NCBI GenBank assembly: GCA_018665505.1
Contig: JABJCS010000459.1
Span: 1-25,973, forward strand
From: Alphaproteobacteria bacterium
GTDB taxonomy: Bacteria > Pseudomonadota > Alphaproteobacteria > UBA8366
Reading direction: 5' to 3'
DNA length: 25,973 nt
Positions 1 to 7,145 of the stretch are shown piece after piece. A program made the translations under genes and the position numbers. The notes under the pieces are model-generated. The model had not been told where the DNA came from and made no database searches. It worked only from the letters and a program-made list of their open reading frames with translations. How positions within the stretch are numbered: position 1 is the first letter of the stretch; every line of letters starts with the position of its first letter.

Positions 1-222
1 CCCGAACGGGCCGCCGATATGCTCGAAAACATGGGCGTGGGTGTCGATCATGCCCGGAATGACGAGACGCCCGGAGACATCGATATTCTCCGATCCCGAC
101 AATTCACTGCCGAGCGCCGCAATCTTGCCGCCCGAAATGGCGACATCCATCACGCCATCTATCCCCTGTGCCGGATCGATCACCCGGCCGCCCTGTAAAA
201 CCAAATCCGGTTTCTCACTCAT
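1..222 (-). CDS. Amidohydrolase (dihydroorotase/deacetylase-like), N-terminal part, runs off the left edge
   Basis: The first 74 residues of a metal-dependent amidohydrolase are present; the rest lies outside the window. The N-terminus has the usual small beta domain (LVLQGGRVIDPAQG, then DVAISGGKIAALG) followed by the first barrel strand, which carries the metal-binding HxH at His62 and His64 (IDTHAHVFEH). This pattern fits the amidohydrolase/deacetylase branch related to dihydroorotase, enzymes that hydrolyse C-N bonds. The ATG at 222 follows a strong Shine-Dalgarno sequence (GGGAGGAAG). The gene lies 51 bp downstream of pcaG on the same strand, so it is probably the last visible gene of the amidase-pcaH-pcaG operon. 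The substrate cannot be told from this fragment. Confidence 0.85.
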   Translation of the reverse strand, partial: MSEKPDLVLQGGRVIDPAQGIDGVMDVAISGGKIAALGSELSGSENIDVSGRLVIPGMIDTHAHVFEHIGGPFG

Positions 223-273
223 CGCAACTTCCTCCCGCAACATCCACGTATGATAATTTCCACCGTCTTCACA

Positions 274-870
274 TCACACATCGAAGAAAACGGTCTCGCC
301 TTCACCACCCAATTTGACATCGAAACGATATACGATGCCATTCTTGGTCTTTTTGCGCCTAGCGATCAATGTATCCCGGCGTGTGTCGCCCACGGACGAC
401 AACACTGGATCGATCTCATTCGCTTCCACCTCGTCGGAGAAATACAGCCGCGTGAACAAATGCGAGTGAATCGCCGCCGCGAAGAGGGCTAAATTGATAT
501 GAGGCGCTTGCGGTGCATTTCCAGCGCTGGGAATTGAGCCCGGCTTAACCGTTTCGAATTCGAACTTACCTTTGCCACCCGAAGAGACACGCCCGAAACC
601 ACTGAATTTCTTATCTAATTTGATATCATCGCGGTCGTCCGTGGGAGAATTATAGCGCCCGGCGGCATTCGCCTGCCAAATTTCTAACATCGCGGCCCGC
701 AACGGTTTGCCTTCCGCATCGAGAATACGGCCTTCGACACGGATATGTTCGCCCTTGGTTTTCTTGCCTGCCAGATGATTATCCGTCACGCCTTTAAGGT
801 CATGGCCTTCCGGCGTCATGATGTGATGAAAAAATGGGCCAATCGTGTTCGAGGCTGTTTGCTTCGCCAT
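274..870 (-). CDS. pcaG: Protocatechuate 3,4-dioxygenase alpha subunit
   Basis: This 198-residue protein matches the alpha chain of intradiol ring-cleavage dioxygenases in length and pattern: the N-terminal SNTIGPFFHH, the central EIWQANAAGRY, the QAPHINLALFA segment and the RLYF strand. The alpha chain shapes the active site but does not bind iron; the iron ligands sit on the beta chain encoded just upstream. The holoenzyme opens protocatechuate between its two hydroxyl groups to give beta-carboxy-cis,cis-muconate. The start is 3 bp after the pcaH stop, so the two are translationally coupled. No other beta-ketoadipate gene (pcaB, C, D) is visible, so the true ring substrate could be a protocatechuate analogue. 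Confidence 0.93.
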   Translation of the reverse strand: MAKQTASNTIGPFFHHIMTPEGHDLKGVTDNHLAGKKTKGEHIRVEGRILDAEGKPLRAAMLEIWQANAAGRYNSPTDDRDDIKLDKKFSGFGRVSSGGKGKFEFETVKPGSIPSAGNAPQAPHINLALFAAAIHSHLFTRLYFSDEVEANEIDPVLSSVGDTRRDTLIARRKKTKNGIVYRFDVKLGGEGETVFFDV

Positions 871-873
871 TTC

Positions 874-1554
874 TCAATGCCCCATCGGAGTGGCGTTACG
901 GCCGCGTAACACAATGTCGAATGACTGCCCCGCCGCATAGCCCAAAATCGAATGATCGGGCGCGTATTTTACGATCAATCGTTCGCGCGCCGCTTTGTTG
1001 GTCACCGCTTGATAGACGAAATCCTCCCCCTGTAAGGGGTCACCCGGGAAATAACATTGCGTTATCAGACGTTGCGCGAAGCTGCCGCCAGTGATCGAGT
1101 AGTGAATATGCGCGGGCCGCCAACGATTGCCCAATCGGACGATTGGGTAAGCCCCAGGGCGGATCGTCACGAATTTGTAACGACCGTCGGCGTCTGTGAC
1201 GCAACGGCCGGTACCGAAGAAATTCGGATCGACCGGCGCGTCATGCTGATCGCCTTTGTGGCCATAGAGACCGGCGGCGTTTGTTTGCCAAATTTCGATC
1301 AGCGCGTTGGGAACGGGACGATTAGCCTCGTCTGTAACGAGCCCCGTCAAGATCATCCGCTCGCCAATGGCTTCCTGGCCCTTCTTGGCAGCATTCTTCG
1401 TCAGATCTGCGTCGATTTTCTTGACCGTATTGTGGCCAAAAACAGGGCTAGTCAGCTCCGACAATGTTTGCTGGATCGGGACCAATGGTTGTGCGGTCGA
1501 TGCTTTTGGATGAACGGTCCAATCGCGCTTCTTCGCTTGCGTCAAATTCGACAT
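874..1554 (-). CDS. pcaH: Protocatechuate 3,4-dioxygenase beta subunit
   Basis: This 226-residue protein is the iron-binding beta chain of an intradiol dioxygenase. All four expected Fe(III) ligands can be placed: Tyr97 (NAAGLYGH), Tyr136 (RPGAYP), and His149 and His151 (RPAHIHYS). Flanking motifs such as EIWQTNAAG and QCYFPGDPL are typical of PcaH. Together with PcaG it performs O2-dependent ortho cleavage of protocatechuate or a close relative in the cytoplasm. The ATG at 1554 is preceded by a CGGAG Shine-Dalgarno sequence 8 bp away. The gene follows the amidase by 50 bp and precedes pcaG by 3 bp, so all three are probably on one transcript. The assignment is firm at family level; substrate specificity is inferred. 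Confidence 0.94.
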   Translation of the reverse strand: MSNLTQAKKRDWTVHPKASTAQPLVPIQQTLSELTSPVFGHNTVKKIDADLTKNAAKKGQEAIGERMILTGLVTDEANRPVPNALIEIWQTNAAGLYGHKGDQHDAPVDPNFFGTGRCVTDADGRYKFVTIRPGAYPIVRLGNRWRPAHIHYSITGGSFAQRLITQCYFPGDPLQGEDFVYQAVTNKAARERLIVKYAPDHSILGYAAGQSFDIVLRGRNATPMGH

Positions 1555-1604
1555 GAGAACGCTCCGTTAGTTGATTTCCACCACGCTAGCGCAGCCCGGC
1601 AGTC

Positions 1605-2888
1605 CTAGCCAAGGGCGCGAAATAACGCATCCCCCGCATCGAGAAACCGTTCGTCATCGCCGAGATGCCCGATGACCTGCAGGCCGATGGGCAGACCAAG
1701 CGGTCCGGTGAAGAGTGGCAGACTGAGACCCGGAGAATAAAGCGCCGTCCAAACCCGATTGAAATGCGCCTGACCAATGGTCGTCAAGTCCGCCGGTGCC
1801 TCACCATTGGCGCTTGGCGTGATCAATAGGTCGTATCCCGCAAGCGAGGCGTGGAACCGATTGCGGTAATCCTGCAGCGCCGCCAATCCGGCCCGATAGG
1901 CTGCGTAGCTGAGGCTCCATCCGAATTCCAACCGCTCTGTCTTCACCCGGCCGCTGAGCTTATCCCGGTGGTTATGCCATTCGTAGGCAAGCGCTCTCGA
2001 AAATTCGAATGCACTGACAACATCGAAAGCCTCTTCCAGGCCGTCAAACCCATCCGGCAGATCGAAATCGGAGACATCAGCGCCCGCTTCCGAAAGCCAC
2101 ACCGCCGCCCCCTCCACATGAGCACGGGTTGGCTCGTCGGCTTGTTCCCAATGGGGTGTGCGGCAGAGCCCAATTTTCAGGTCGGACACGGGGACCGTTT
2201 TAAGTGGCCGATACGGCAGGCCCATCACCGCCGCGCGCATCAACACTTGATCCTCCATAGTCCGGGTCAGCATGCCGAGCGTGTCGACGCTTCGAGAATT
2301 GTCGTGGACACCAAGCGGGTTGTAGTCGCCATAGCTCGGCTTGTAACCGATGCAGCCGTTAAAGGCGGCGGGGCGCACGATGGAGCCGCCGGTCTGCGTG
2401 CCAAATGCAACCGGCACCATGAAATCCGCCACCGCAGCGCCGGAGCCGCTCGACGAGCCCGCCGGCGAATGCGCCGGATTATGCGGATTCTTGGTCTTGC
2501 CGGGCGTGAGATGGGCGAATTCCGACGTCACTGTCTTGCCCAGCATCAACCCGCCTTCGGCCCGGCACTGTGCCACACAGGGCGCATCATAGCTCGGGTA
2601 ATTTTGCGTGTGGATGATCGTCCCGTGCCCGGTTGGCATATCCTTTGTGTCAATAATATCCTTCACGCCAACCGGCACGCCATGGATCATGCCTTGGGAG
2701 GGGCCCGCATCGATTGCCCGTGCATCCGCCAGGGCCTTGCCCTTATCGAGATAGATCCAGGCATCTACCTCGGGCTCTCGATCCTTGATCCGCTCGAGAC
2801 ACGCCGCCGTCACCGCCTCGCAGGTCAGATCGCCCGCCGCAATCTTCTGCGTGATCTCACTTGCCGAAAGTCTCCAAAGTTCCGTCAT
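1605..2888 (-). CDS. Amidase signature family hydrolase
   Basis: This 427-residue enzyme belongs to the amidase signature family, which hydrolyses amides to acid plus ammonia or amine. The full Ser-cisSer-Lys triad is visible: Lys76 (GVPVGVKDIID), cis-Ser145 (SPAGSSSGSG) and nucleophile Ser169 (FGTQTGGSIVRPA), with the spacing seen in malonamidase-type members. I chose the ATG at 2888 because GGAGG lies 8 bp upstream and the protein then begins MTELWRLSASEI; a TTG 57 bp further upstream would add an unlikely N-terminus. It is the first gene of the minus-strand operon leading into pcaH and pcaG, so it may release an aromatic acid from an amide before oxidation. The substrate is unknown. Confidence 0.92.
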   Translation of the reverse strand: MTELWRLSASEITQKIAAGDLTCEAVTAACLERIKDREPEVDAWIYLDKGKALADARAIDAGPSQGMIHGVPVGVKDIIDTKDMPTGHGTIIHTQNYPSYDAPCVAQCRAEGGLMLGKTVTSEFAHLTPGKTKNPHNPAHSPAGSSSGSGAAVADFMVPVAFGTQTGGSIVRPAAFNGCIGYKPSYGDYNPLGVHDNSRSVDTLGMLTRTMEDQVLMRAAVMGLPYRPLKTVPVSDLKIGLCRTPHWEQADEPTRAHVEGAAVWLSEAGADVSDFDLPDGFDGLEEAFDVVSAFEFSRALAYEWHNHRDKLSGRVKTERLEFGWSLSYAAYRAGLAALQDYRNRFHASLAGYDLLITPSANGEAPADLTTIGQAHFNRVWTALYSPGLSLPLFTGPLGLPIGLQVIGHLGDDERFLDAGDALFRALG

Positions 2889-2940
2889 TCCTGTCGCCTC
2901 CGCATTGCTCCAGCCGTCCGCGCCGAATACACTTCTCTCA

Positions 2941-2954
2941 CACAATCAACTGTG
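2941..2954. promoter_or_regulatory. Inverted repeat in the divergent promoter region
   Basis: The 98-bp gap between the divergent amidase and TauD-family genes must hold both promoters. Within it, CACAATCAACTGTG is an interrupted inverted repeat (CACA-N6-TGTG) placed where a shared regulator could bind. No regulator gene is nearby and the arms are only 4 bp, so this is a weak candidate. Confidence 0.2.
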
Positions 2955-2986
2955 GGCTTCCCGGCCCATAACAAGCGGTGAGAGCG

Positions 2987-3841
2987 ATGAGCAACAGCGA
3001 TATCAACATTGTCCCCTCGGGCGGCGGCGTCGGCGCCTTCATCGAAGGGATCGATCTAGGGCAAGACCTGTCGGACAATCTCGTCGGCACATTGCGGAGC
3101 GCGCTCGGAGAGCACGGCGTTTTGTTCTTCCGGGATCAGGACATATCGCCGGAAGATCACATCGCCTTCGCGGAGAAATTCGCGCCAATCAATATCAACC
3201 GCTTCTTCGCCCATGCGGACGGCCATCCCAAAATCGCTCAGGTGTTGAAGGAACCCTACCAGAAGAAAAACATCGGCGGCGGTTGGCATACCGACCACAC
3301 CTACGACATCGAACCGGCCATGGGCTCTATCCTGGTAGCCCGCGAAACGCCGCCCCATGGCGGCGACACCATGTATGCCAGTACATGCCGGGCCTACGAG
3401 ACGCTCTCCGACGGGTTCAAAGCGATGCTCAAAGTGTTGAAGGGCGTGCATTCGAGCCGCCACGTCTTCGGCCCGCAGGCGCGCTATGTCGAAAAGGGTG
3501 AGGATACGGCGGGGCGCCTCGGCAATAACGAGGCGGCGACCCAGGATGCGGTACATCCGTTGATCATTCGCCACCCAATCAGCGGGCGCGAATCCATCTA
3601 CGTCAATCCGGGCTTTACCATCGGTATCGACGGTTGGACGGATGCAGAGGCTGAGCCTTTCCTAAAAATCCTCTACGACCATATCGCCAAGCCGGAGCAC
3701 ACTTATCGCTTCCAATGGGCGCCCGGCTCCATCGCGTTCTGGGACAACCGGGCGAGTTGGCATTACGCGGTGAACGACTATCACGGCGCGCGCCGCCTGA
3801 TGCATCGTATCACCGTCGAAGGGGAAGGGCTGGCGGCGTAA
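2987..3841 (+). CDS. TauD/TfdA-family 2-oxoglutarate/Fe(II)-dependent dioxygenase
   Basis: This 284-residue protein is a full-length member of the taurine/2,4-D dioxygenase family. These enzymes couple oxidative decarboxylation of 2-oxoglutarate to substrate hydroxylation, often releasing sulfite or cleaving an ether. The iron triad is His101 and Asp103 (GGGWHTDHTY) plus His259 (RASWHYAVNDY). Arg270, 11 residues later, fits the 2-oxoglutarate-binding arginine. The ATG at 2987 is preferred over an in-frame GTG at 2978 because GGTGAG lies just upstream and the family usually starts near here. It is divergent from the amidase/pca operon and followed after 25 bp by a 71-codon gene. Family assignment is secure; taurine as substrate is not shown, and no tauABC genes are present. 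Confidence 0.9.
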   Translation: MSNSDINIVPSGGGVGAFIEGIDLGQDLSDNLVGTLRSALGEHGVLFFRDQDISPEDHIAFAEKFAPININRFFAHADGHPKIAQVLKEPYQKKNIGGGWHTDHTYDIEPAMGSILVARETPPHGGDTMYASTCRAYETLSDGFKAMLKVLKGVHSSRHVFGPQARYVEKGEDTAGRLGNNEAATQDAVHPLIIRHPISGRESIYVNPGFTIGIDGWTDAEAEPFLKILYDHIAKPEHTYRFQWAPGSIAFWDNRASWHYAVNDYHGARRLMHRITVEGEGLAA

Positions 3842-3866
3842 TGTCGCTCAGGAGGGGAACACGAAA

Positions 3867-4082
3867 ATGAGTTTGGGAAAATTCACCGCCAGAGCAGCAG
3901 GTGCGGCAGCAGATGCTGTCGGCGAAGTGTTGGGGAGCGAAACCTACCCGGAATCCGAATACGGTCTCGCTGCACTGCTATTCCAACACATCGTACAGAG
4001 TGAGCGAGGGACGGAAGCACGCAGCCGAGCCTATTACCGACAGCTTATGTCGGAATGTTTGGTGACAGTGCGGCAGAAATAG
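3867..4082 (+). CDS. Small protein of unknown function (71 aa)
   Basis: I do not recognise this protein. It is supported as a real gene by a near-perfect Shine-Dalgarno sequence (AGGAGGGG, about 11 bp before the ATG) and by its position 25 bp after the TauD-type gene on the same strand. The sequence is Ala/Gly-rich at the N-terminus (residues 9-22). It continues as probable helices, with a Glu/Tyr-rich turn (SETYPESEYG) and a basic C-terminal part (RSRAYYRQ). There is no signal peptide, membrane segment or metal motif. It may be a small partner of the dioxygenase or an unrelated orphan. Confidence 0.6.
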   Translation: MSLGKFTARAAGAAADAVGEVLGSETYPESEYGLAALLFQHIVQSERGTEARSRAYYRQLMSECLVTVRQK

Positions 4083-4137
4083 ACCGCTTTAGATACAAAC
4101 GGCTCTATACTTCGCCAACGGATTAACACGCGTCCCT

Positions 4138-4515
4138 TTAATCACGCGGAAAAGTCACCGCTTCTATTTTGTTACCGTCAGGGTCACGAATGAAAGCACC
4201 AAAATAAGTCGTCACCGACGCTTTGCGGGACCTAGGCGCTCCGTCGTCGCTCCCGCCTTCCGCAATCGCCGTCTCATAGAAAGCATTCACCGCGTCCACG
4301 CTCGATGCACGCAGACACACATGGTTTCCTGTACCTTCCGGCGTCGCGATCATGTCCTGGCGAAGGTTGATCCAGAACTCCGGATACTTCTTCCCAAACC
4401 CGACCGTATGGTCACGCTCGACGAGGCGTTCCAATCCTAGCGGTGCGAGGACCTTCTCATAGAATGAAGCGCTCGTGTTCAAATCCCTCACTGGGATGGA
4501 AATATGGTCAATCAT
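4138..4515 (-). CDS. VOC superfamily (glyoxalase/bleomycin-resistance-like) protein
   Basis: This 125-residue single-domain protein has the vicinal-oxygen-chelate layout of two beta-alpha-beta-beta-beta units. It starts MIDHISIPVRDL with probable metal ligand His4, has His65 in GNHVCLRA, and ends RDPDGNKIEAVTF with Glu118, the usual positions for the three-ligand metal site. Members include glyoxalase I, extradiol dioxygenases, epimerases and drug-binding proteins; this short solo type is most often an uncharacterised lyase or isomerase. The ATG has AAGGGT about 8 bp upstream. It lies 16 bp downstream of the damaged enoyl-CoA hydratase gene on the same strand and probably shares its transcript. 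It is convergent with the 71-aa gene. Confidence 0.85.
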   Translation of the reverse strand: MIDHISIPVRDLNTSASFYEKVLAPLGLERLVERDHTVGFGKKYPEFWINLRQDMIATPEGTGNHVCLRASSVDAVNAFYETAIAEGGSDDGAPRSRKASVTTYFGAFIRDPDGNKIEAVTFPRD

Positions 4516-4531
4516 CGTGCTACCCTTACGG

Positions 4532-4879
4532 TCAATTTTGTGGCTCGATCAGCTTATTCGCCGTCCAATCGAAGGTACCCTGATCGCATTCCTGAACGGC
4601 CTGTTTCCAGCCGACCTCCTCGGACCGGTTCTTGTAGTTTACGCCTTCCGGCGAGTGGCGGGTGATGCCGTCGAATAGTGTCGCTAATTGCTGGGTGTGT
4701 TGGAGGCCCATCGCTTCGATGGCTTGATTGATCACCATCTTCTGCATCATCAGCTGGTTGACCGGCACGCTCGCCAAGCGCCCTGCCAAGGCCTCGACCG
4801 CGTCGTCCAGCTCGCCCTCGGGTCGGTTCAGGGCAACCCGGCCAACCCGACCGTCTTTTTCATAGAGTACGCTGGGCAT
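4532..4879 (-). pseudogene. Enoyl-CoA hydratase/crotonase-family gene with a large in-frame internal deletion
   Basis: The 115-residue product joins the extreme N-terminus of a crotonase (MPSVLYEKDGRVGRVALNRP) directly to the C-terminal third, starting ELDDAVEALAGRLASVPVNQ and continuing through QKMVINQAIEAMGLQ and FDGITRHSPEG. Crotonases are normally about 260-300 residues, so roughly 160-180 are missing. These include both oxyanion-hole strands and the catalytic acidic residues. The join falls after the NRPE motif, at about residues 21-22 (near 4814-4819), and leaves the frame open. The ATG at 4879 keeps a good ribosome site (GGAAGGA, 6 bp spacing), so a short protein may still be made, but it cannot have hydratase activity. 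It could also be a domesticated remnant; I favour decay. Confidence 0.82.
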
Positions 4880-4945
4880 GGAAGTTCCTTCCGTCAACAA
4901 CGCGTCAAAGTTTCCACGATTCGGGTCCCACGCCAAGAGCCCGGC

Positions 4946-4976
4946 TTGACACCACCAGGGGCCCGGTGGATATCAA
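4946..4976 (+). promoter_or_regulatory. Candidate sigma-70 promoter with operator-like palindrome for the Rieske gene
   Basis: A perfect -35 hexamer TTGACA (4946-4951) is followed by a -10-like TATCAA (4971-4976), 4 of 6 matches, with a 19-bp spacer. The spacer is almost entirely filled by CCACCAGGGGCCCGGTGG (4952-4969), a near-palindrome. The predicted transcript would start about 27 nt before the ATG at 5010. A repressor bound to the palindrome would block polymerase directly. The spacing is slightly long, so the -10 choice is uncertain. Confidence 0.5.
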
Positions 4977-5009
4977 ACGAGAGACTGGAATTTGTTATTG
5001 GAGCGCCAC

Positions 5010-6143
5010 ATGAACAATCTTCTCTCGGATATTGAAGTGATCGACCGAGTTCTTGATCACATTGACCACAACTCGACCGACCTTGGGGAAGAGACCTGGT
5101 ATGAACCGACGAAGAACTATACCTGCCCCGAGCGCTTCAAAGCGGAGATGGAGCTCTTCCGTCGCATCCCCTTGCCGTTCTGCCCCTCCGCTGCACTGGC
5201 GAAGCCAGGCGACTACGTGGCGCGCGACACCGCGGGCGTGCCGATCATCGCGGTGCGAGGCGAGGACGGTATGGTCCGCAGTTTCCGCAACGCCTGCCGC
5301 CACCGGGGCATGAAATTGGCCGACGGCAACGGCTGCGCAAAGGCGCTGGTCTGCGGCTATCACGGCTGGGTCTACAAGCTGGACGGAAGCCTCGATTATA
5401 TCCCGGACGCATACGGGTTTCCCGACCTCGACCCGGAGAAACACGGGCTCGTGCCGGTGACGGCGGAGGAGCGCTTCGGCCTCGTGTTCGTCACGCAGGA
5501 GGCGCCGGTGAGCGACGGGGCCCTTGCCAACTATCCGGAAGTGCTCGCACCGCACCAGGAACTCGTCTGCGCGAACGAGTTCGAGTACGAGATGAACTGG
5601 AAGCTCTTCGCCGAAGCAGGGATGGAGGGCTATCACATCAAGGTCGGCCACCCGAAATCATTCTACCCGTACGGCTTCGACAATCTAAACGTCATCGAGC
5701 CCTTTGGCCCCAACAGTCGCGTCACCTTCCCGTTCCGTCGTATCGAGAAACTGCGCGACGTGCCGCGTGAGGAACGCCGGATCGACGGCAAGCTCACCTA
5801 CGCCTATCAGATATTCCCAAACGTGCTGATGGCCCGCCTATCGCGCCACACCGGCGTCCAATTCGCCGAGCCGATCAGCCCGACCCGCACGAAATATATC
5901 CGCTACTGCCTCTCCAACGACCCGATCGAAGGCGACGCGGAGAAGCTGGCCATGGTGCAGAAGGACATCGACTACGTCTCGGACACCGGCAATATCGAGG
6001 ACCGGGACATCACCGTCGAAATCCAAAAAGGCCTCGCCAGCGGCGCCAACGAGCACTTCGTTTACGGCCATTTTGAGAAGGCCATCGTGCATTTTCATAA
6101 GACGATGGACGCGATGATGGAGAAGGTGGGGTTGGAGGAGTAG
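5010..6143 (+). CDS. Rieske non-heme iron oxygenase, large (alpha) subunit
   Basis: This 377-residue protein is an aromatic-ring-hydroxylating-type oxygenase component. The N-terminal Rieske [2Fe-2S] domain has Cys96-x-His98 (NACRHRG) and Cys115-x2-His118 (VCGYHGW). The catalytic domain follows with His209 and His214 (EGYHIKVGH) for the mononuclear iron; the acidic third ligand probably lies in NIEDRDITVEIQ (around 330-333). Electrons must come from a reductase/ferredoxin encoded elsewhere. The ATG at 5010 has GGAG 6 bp upstream; an in-frame TTG at 4992 is less likely. The stop is separated by only 2 bp from the stop of the convergent SDR gene, leaving no room for a terminator. The family also covers demethylases and quaternary-amine monooxygenases, so the substrate is open. 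Confidence 0.9.
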   Translation: MNNLLSDIEVIDRVLDHIDHNSTDLGEETWYEPTKNYTCPERFKAEMELFRRIPLPFCPSAALAKPGDYVARDTAGVPIIAVRGEDGMVRSFRNACRHRGMKLADGNGCAKALVCGYHGWVYKLDGSLDYIPDAYGFPDLDPEKHGLVPVTAEERFGLVFVTQEAPVSDGALANYPEVLAPHQELVCANEFEYEMNWKLFAEAGMEGYHIKVGHPKSFYPYGFDNLNVIEPFGPNSRVTFPFRRIEKLRDVPREERRIDGKLTYAYQIFPNVLMARLSRHTGVQFAEPISPTRTKYIRYCLSNDPIEGDAEKLAMVQKDIDYVSDTGNIEDRDITVEIQKGLASGANEHFVYGHFEKAIVHFHKTMDAMMEKVGLEE

Positions 6144-6145
6144 CC

Positions 6146-6907
6146 CTACCCCACAGTGTACCCGCCATCAATAACCAGTTCCGCGCCTGTCATCCAGCCA
6201 GACTCATCACTCGCCAGGAAAAGACATCCGTTGGCGATGTCGATGGGTTGACCAAAGCGGCTCATCGGAGTCTTTGCCAGGCGGGGGATGGAGAGGACGG
6301 GGTCTTCATTGACGTCTCGGTTCATCCCCGTGGTCACCATACCCGGATGGACCGAATTCACCCGGATGTTCTCCGCTGCATACTGCAAGGCAGCCCCTTT
6401 GGTCGCGAGGCGGACCGAGCCTTTGGAGGCGTGATAGGCCACGCTATGGGGCGAGCCGACGAGACCGTAAATCGACGAGATGTTGATGATCGAGCCGCCA
6501 CCGGCCTTCCTCATCGCGGGAATTGCCGTTTTCATGCCAAGAAAGATACCGGTGGAGTTTACGTCCATCACTCGGTTCCAATCCTCTAGGTCCTGGTCCT
6601 CGAGTTTAGGGGCGCCGCCAGGGCGACGGCCCGGGACGCCGGCGGCGTTCACCAAGATGTCGAGGCGGCCGTAGGTGTCGACGGTCTGTTTGACGACGGC
6701 TTGCCACTCGACTTCAAACCTCGTGTCGAGATGGGCGTAGAAGACGGTGTCGCCGATCTCCTGAGCGACGGCGTGGCCCATGCTGTCATTGACGTCGGTA
6801 ATGGCGACTTCCGCACCTTCACGCGCGTAGACGCGTGATGTCTCCGCACCGATACCAGACGCACCGCCGGTGACCAGTGCTACTTTACCTTCGAGCCGTC
6901 CTGCCAT
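6146..6907 (-). CDS. Short-chain dehydrogenase/reductase (copy 1 of a tandem pair)
   Basis: This 253-residue classical SDR has the cofactor loop TGGASGIG (residues 13-20), Asp38 at the end of strand 2 (favouring NAD(H)), NAAG at 87-90, structural Asn116, and the catalytic Ser144/Tyr158/Lys162 set (ISSIYG ... YHASK). It should oxidise or reduce a hydroxyl/keto group in the cytoplasm. By eye it is about 85% identical to the SDR encoded next upstream. The differences cluster at residues 41-75 and in the substrate-lid region, residues 190-207. The ribosome site is modest (AAGGGA, about 12 bp before the ATG). A 238-bp gap separates the copies. Family is certain; substrate is unknown. Confidence 0.92.
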   Translation of the reverse strand: MAGRLEGKVALVTGGASGIGAETSRVYAREGAEVAITDVNDSMGHAVAQEIGDTVFYAHLDTRFEVEWQAVVKQTVDTYGRLDILVNAAGVPGRRPGGAPKLEDQDLEDWNRVMDVNSTGIFLGMKTAIPAMRKAGGGSIINISSIYGLVGSPHSVAYHASKGSVRLATKGAALQYAAENIRVNSVHPGMVTTGMNRDVNEDPVLSIPRLAKTPMSRFGQPIDIANGCLFLASDESGWMTGAELVIDGGYTVG

Positions 6908-6928
6908 GCTTCAATTTCCCTTGCTATC

Positions 6929-6940
6929 GTTCCCGGGAAC
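6929..6940. promoter_or_regulatory. Perfect 12-bp palindrome upstream of SDR copy 1
   Basis: GTTCCCGGGAAC is a perfect inverted repeat 22 bp before the ATG of the first SDR gene. It lies in the 238-bp gap between the SDR copies, and the second copy has no equivalent at the same distance. It could be an operator or the base of a transcript hairpin. Apart from this palindrome I see no gene or clear promoter in 6908-7145. Confidence 0.3.
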
Positions 6941-7145
6941 CGCCTCTGCGGTATCCGGGGTCTAGTTTGTCCAGATTAGCCTTTGTCCCTGGGTCCTGGC
7001 TCTCCGCTAACGCTGCGACCGGGAAGCGATCAGATTAATCTCCGACGAAAACACCATCCTTATTGCCGCCAAGCCGGGGACGTAGATATCAACATCTCAT
7101 GCTTAGAACTCTGACGATCAATCCAAATCAATCTGCAGGATTATC

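Noticed and set aside
1851..2981. Long open frame on the plus strand opposite the amidase
   Set aside because: It is antisense to a clearly conserved amidase, has no family similarity, is rich in Arg/His/Cys as expected from an anti-frame, and has no ribosome site.
4083..4137. Terminator between the convergent 71-aa and VOC genes
   Set aside because: Only an imperfect stem (CCGCTTT against AAACGG) without a T-run is present.
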